DNA of 64,000 bases. Source: Zingiber officinale (taxonomy: Eukaryota; Streptophyta; Magnoliopsida; Zingiberales; Zingiberaceae). Shown one piece after another: positions 61,321 through 64,000 of the stretch; within the stretch, counting starts at the first letter, position 1; each line of letters begins with the position of its first letter. The notes below the pieces were generated by a model. It saw only the letters and a program-made list of their open reading frames with translations. It was not told the DNA's origin and did not search any database. The stretch lies in assembly GCF_018446385.1 (NCBI RefSeq), contig NW_024589857.1, positions 124,001 through 188,000 on the forward strand, read 5' to 3'. The position numbers and the translations under genes are program-made.

Positions 61321-64000
61321 ATGGCGTCTCCGTGGGCGAATTCTACCGTCACTGTTGGTGGAAAGGGTTCCTCACTCTCACCTTCGGCAGTATATGCCGT
61401 CTCCCACGGCGTATCCTCCGTCAGTATTGACCCCGCCGCCCTTGCGAAGCTCTCGCAATCCAAGCGGCCGTCTCCGACGGGCAGAATTCAGGATGACCCT
61501 TCTACTCCGCTGTCGTTGACAGCGGAGGAGTCTCGCGCCGCCCTCGTAGTTCTTCTGAATAAGCTCGTCCTCTCCGACGCCGCTGTCCGCCCCGGCCTCC
61601 CCTCTCTCATCGTGGACACGCTAAACCTTGCGTCTGGCCTTGAAAGACTCGATTTTTGTTCAGCTCCGAGGTTTTGGGACTCGATGGCCATGTTGAATGC
61701 GAGGAATCTGGATGAGATTCAAGTCGGCCGTGAGGAGTTTGGTATTTTCGTGACTTCGTGTGCAGCATCGGTTGGTGTCTGCGCGATCTTGGACTGCTGC
61801 GCCTCTGCTCTTGTGAAGGTGGTGGACGCCGTGGCAGCGTTGTCTTGTGAAGCTGCTCGCGCTGATGTCTCTGCGTTAGATTTGTTTGGCTCCGGCGATG
61901 GATTCTCGATGAAGGATGAGACCGATGTGGCAAGCGACATGAAGACATTGCTATTTGGATCGAAGCTTGTAGGGCAGGATGATTCTTCGCCTTTCAGTGA
62001 GATTCCTACCGTCAATGGTAGCTTCAGGGAGGCTCTCAGGTTATTCCATGGACGAACACGAGTTGAGTTGAATTCCAGTGTTAAGGTCAAGAAGTCAATT
62101 GTTATTGCAAATCACGGAAAGGAGAAAGCTTTTATCGCGTCAGTCTTGCCACTTGCAATGTCAATTCAGTCCTTGTGTGAGAGTAGCTTTGGCCGAGCTA
62201 AATCTTCTATTAATATTATCAGTGATAGTAGCTTGCGCTCTAGGGTTTCTGAGGTTTTTGAGAAAGCATGCTCAAATTTAGATGATCTGAGAGATCAATT
62301 TCACTCTGTGACAGAAAAGGCTGCCTCTGGATCAAATTCTGCACATGTTCTTCACTCTGTGTATGATTTTTTGGTTAAATTTAGGAATGTTCTTGCTTGG
62401 GAGGCAGTATTGGCATTGTTTTCCCTTGAAATAGATGACTCAATTGAGAGAGCTCAAGTGGATTCCTCGAAGGACAACAAACTGAATGGAGATCTAGTGA
62501 AAGGCGAGAAGAGTGACAAGAAAAAGAAGAAGAACTTAGGCAAGGGGACTTCTATCATAAGGCAGCTCCTTAAAGGTAGTGCTTTGTGTAGCTCTGAGCT
62601 TTCTGCTGAAAATATTTCAGTGTTGGTTGATTGGGCATCTGATCTGTCAAAATATTTCGATCCCATGGATGCTAGGCTAGATAATCTACTGACAAGGGTT
62701 AAGGAAATAGTTGAGGCCAATGAAGTCAGGAGACTTCCAAAGAATCCTAAGGTAATAAATTTTGAAATTGTTTGGAATCAAATAGTTTCCGCAGTTTGCA
62801 GTTGTCAATACCTACACAGGTTCTTTGTATCTAGAGGGTTTCAGCATATTTTACTATTTGCTTTTATCAATTCCTTCTTTTCCTTCATCGATTTTTGTTA
62901 TATCCATGCTATGCTAGGGACTAATCAATTAGCCACCTTTTTATCATGGGATGCATTTCTGAGTTTTGACCATAATCTTCCATTTAATTTAGACACAACT
63001 TTGAGAACTGAATCATGTCCAACCTGCATTTTCTTGGAGTTATACTGACAAGAAGTCAGTCAGTGTGGATTTTGATTAGAAGCATGAGCTGTTTGATCAC
63101 AATTTTTTTTTTCAAAATTTCTTGCTGTACTGCATTTGGGTGATGCATCATATGTATAAATTGAACCTTTATATGCCATATTATCCTGTGACACATGTAT
63201 AAACACATTATTCTTCTTTGCCATTACAATTCAGAATTTCCTTTTGCTTATGTGTAGTAGGGTACACGTGATTTTGGAAAGGAACAAATGGCTATTAGAG
63301 AGCGTGCATTCTCAATTATTACAGGTGTTTTTAAGATGCATGGTGCTGTTGCTCTTGATACTCCTGTGTTTGAGTTAAGAGAGACTCTCATGGGTAAGTA
63401 TGGTGAGGATTCAAAGTTGATATATGATCTCGCTGACCAGGTACACATAAAGATGTCAATGATTTTCTTATTGTAGCTTTTCTCTTCCAATTTATTTATT
63501 TGTGCACATTGCCATTAGCTATGTTTTCTTCTTTTATAGGGCGGAGAGCTCTGTTCTCTGAGATATGATTTAACTGTTCCCTTTGCAAGATACTTGGCCA
63601 TGAATAATATAAATGCATTAAAAAGGTACCAAATAGCTAAAGTATACAGAAGGGATAAGCCATCAAATGGAAGATATCGTGAGTTCTACCAATGTGATTT
63701 TGATATTGCTGGTCAATATGAAACAATGGAACCTGATTTCGAGGTTATCAAAGTCTTGACTGAACTGTTGGATCAACTTGACATTGGCAGCTATGAGGTA
63801 TTCTTTTTTCTTTCTACAGATTTCTCAATGGGAACTGTCATATTGTAAGAAGAATTTTGTCTTTTTTCCTCTTAAAAAATAGTTGAATGTGAGAAACAGT
63901 TGCGATCAAAAGTCTTTAACTGCTCCTAAAATATCAACTGTTCATGAAGATTTGTCTTTGTATTTACAGATTAAACTGAATCACCGGAAGTTGCTGGATG
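61321..64000 (+). CDS. Histidyl-tRNA synthetase, cytosolic type (partial at right edge)
   Basis: This is a class II aminoacyl-tRNA synthetase that charges tRNA-His. Exons with GT-AG borders are 61321-62751 (477 codons), 63261-63440 (60), 63540-63797 (86) and 63970 onward. The start [20 protein letters not shown] follows the plant cytosolic pattern; the frame is open 195 bp further upstream, but that part is AT-rich leader. Exon 1 is the long plant-specific N-terminal region ([17 protein letters not shown]) ending in a Lys-rich linker ([11 protein letters not shown]). Across the first junction the protein reads [23 protein letters not shown], motif 1 of class II enzymes. Exon 3 has [13 protein letters not shown] and motif 2, [20 protein letters not shown], at about residues 573-590. 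Motif 3 and the anticodon domain lie outside the window. No damage is seen. Confidence 0.95.

Overview
The window is nuclear DNA of a flowering plant, most likely a monocot. The first exons of the ABA-receptor and histidyl-tRNA synthetase genes are strongly GC-rich, the intergenic DNA is AT-rich, genes have short GT-AG introns, and large Ty1/copia (Sirevirus-type) and Ty3/gypsy (chromovirus) retrotransposons fill the middle. A Zingiberales-like commelinid is my guess only; no marker in the window proves it.

Layout. 1-1.25 kb: 5' exons of a CHY1-like 3-hydroxyisobutyryl-CoA hydrolase (minus strand, running off the left edge). 2.8-3.5 kb: intronless PYR/PYL ABA receptor (minus). 3.5-6.9 kb: AT-rich intergenic DNA with a 150-bp foldback MITE. 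6.9-12.0 kb: complete five-exon AMMECR1-family gene (minus). 12.6-13.1 kb: short LOB-domain (LBD23/24-like) transcription factor gene (minus). 14.6-15.2 kb: a 21-22-bp minisatellite. 16.7-42.1 kb: one decayed Ty3/gypsy chromovirus that has been split by a Russian-doll series of insertions, nearly all with target-site duplications that can be read in the sequence. These are a solo LTR that itself holds a full Sirevirus of about 11.3 kb, a 3.07-kb TGTAACACCCC-type solo LTR, and a minus-strand copia derivative that holds another solo LTR. 42.1-45.9 kb: degenerate repeats, probably including an old copia-type solo LTR. 45.9-54.35 kb: a second Sirevirus-like element with a gag but no recognisable pol, its gag split by one more solo LTR. 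55.1-55.8 kb: a single-exon plant gene with a Cys/His-rich N-terminal motif. 55.9-61.0 kb: a field of AT-rich foldback units, including a near-identical 1.22-kb tandem duplication and a hAT-type nonautonomous transposon with a perfect 8-bp duplication. 61.3-64.0 kb: the first exons of cytosolic-type histidyl-tRNA synthetase (plus), running off the right edge.

The host genes are unrelated housekeeping and signalling genes and do not form a functional cluster. The most interesting structure is in the mobile DNA. The LTRs of several unrelated-looking copia families each carry a tight cluster of perfect or near-perfect dyads (for example CTGATCGGTC..GACCGATCAG) next to short tandem hairpin repeats. 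In the intact Sirevirus the same dyad cluster recurs inside the element just before a spliced envelope-like ORF. This looks like a shared regulatory architecture. All exon joins, element ends and duplications below were read by eye; no alignment was run.
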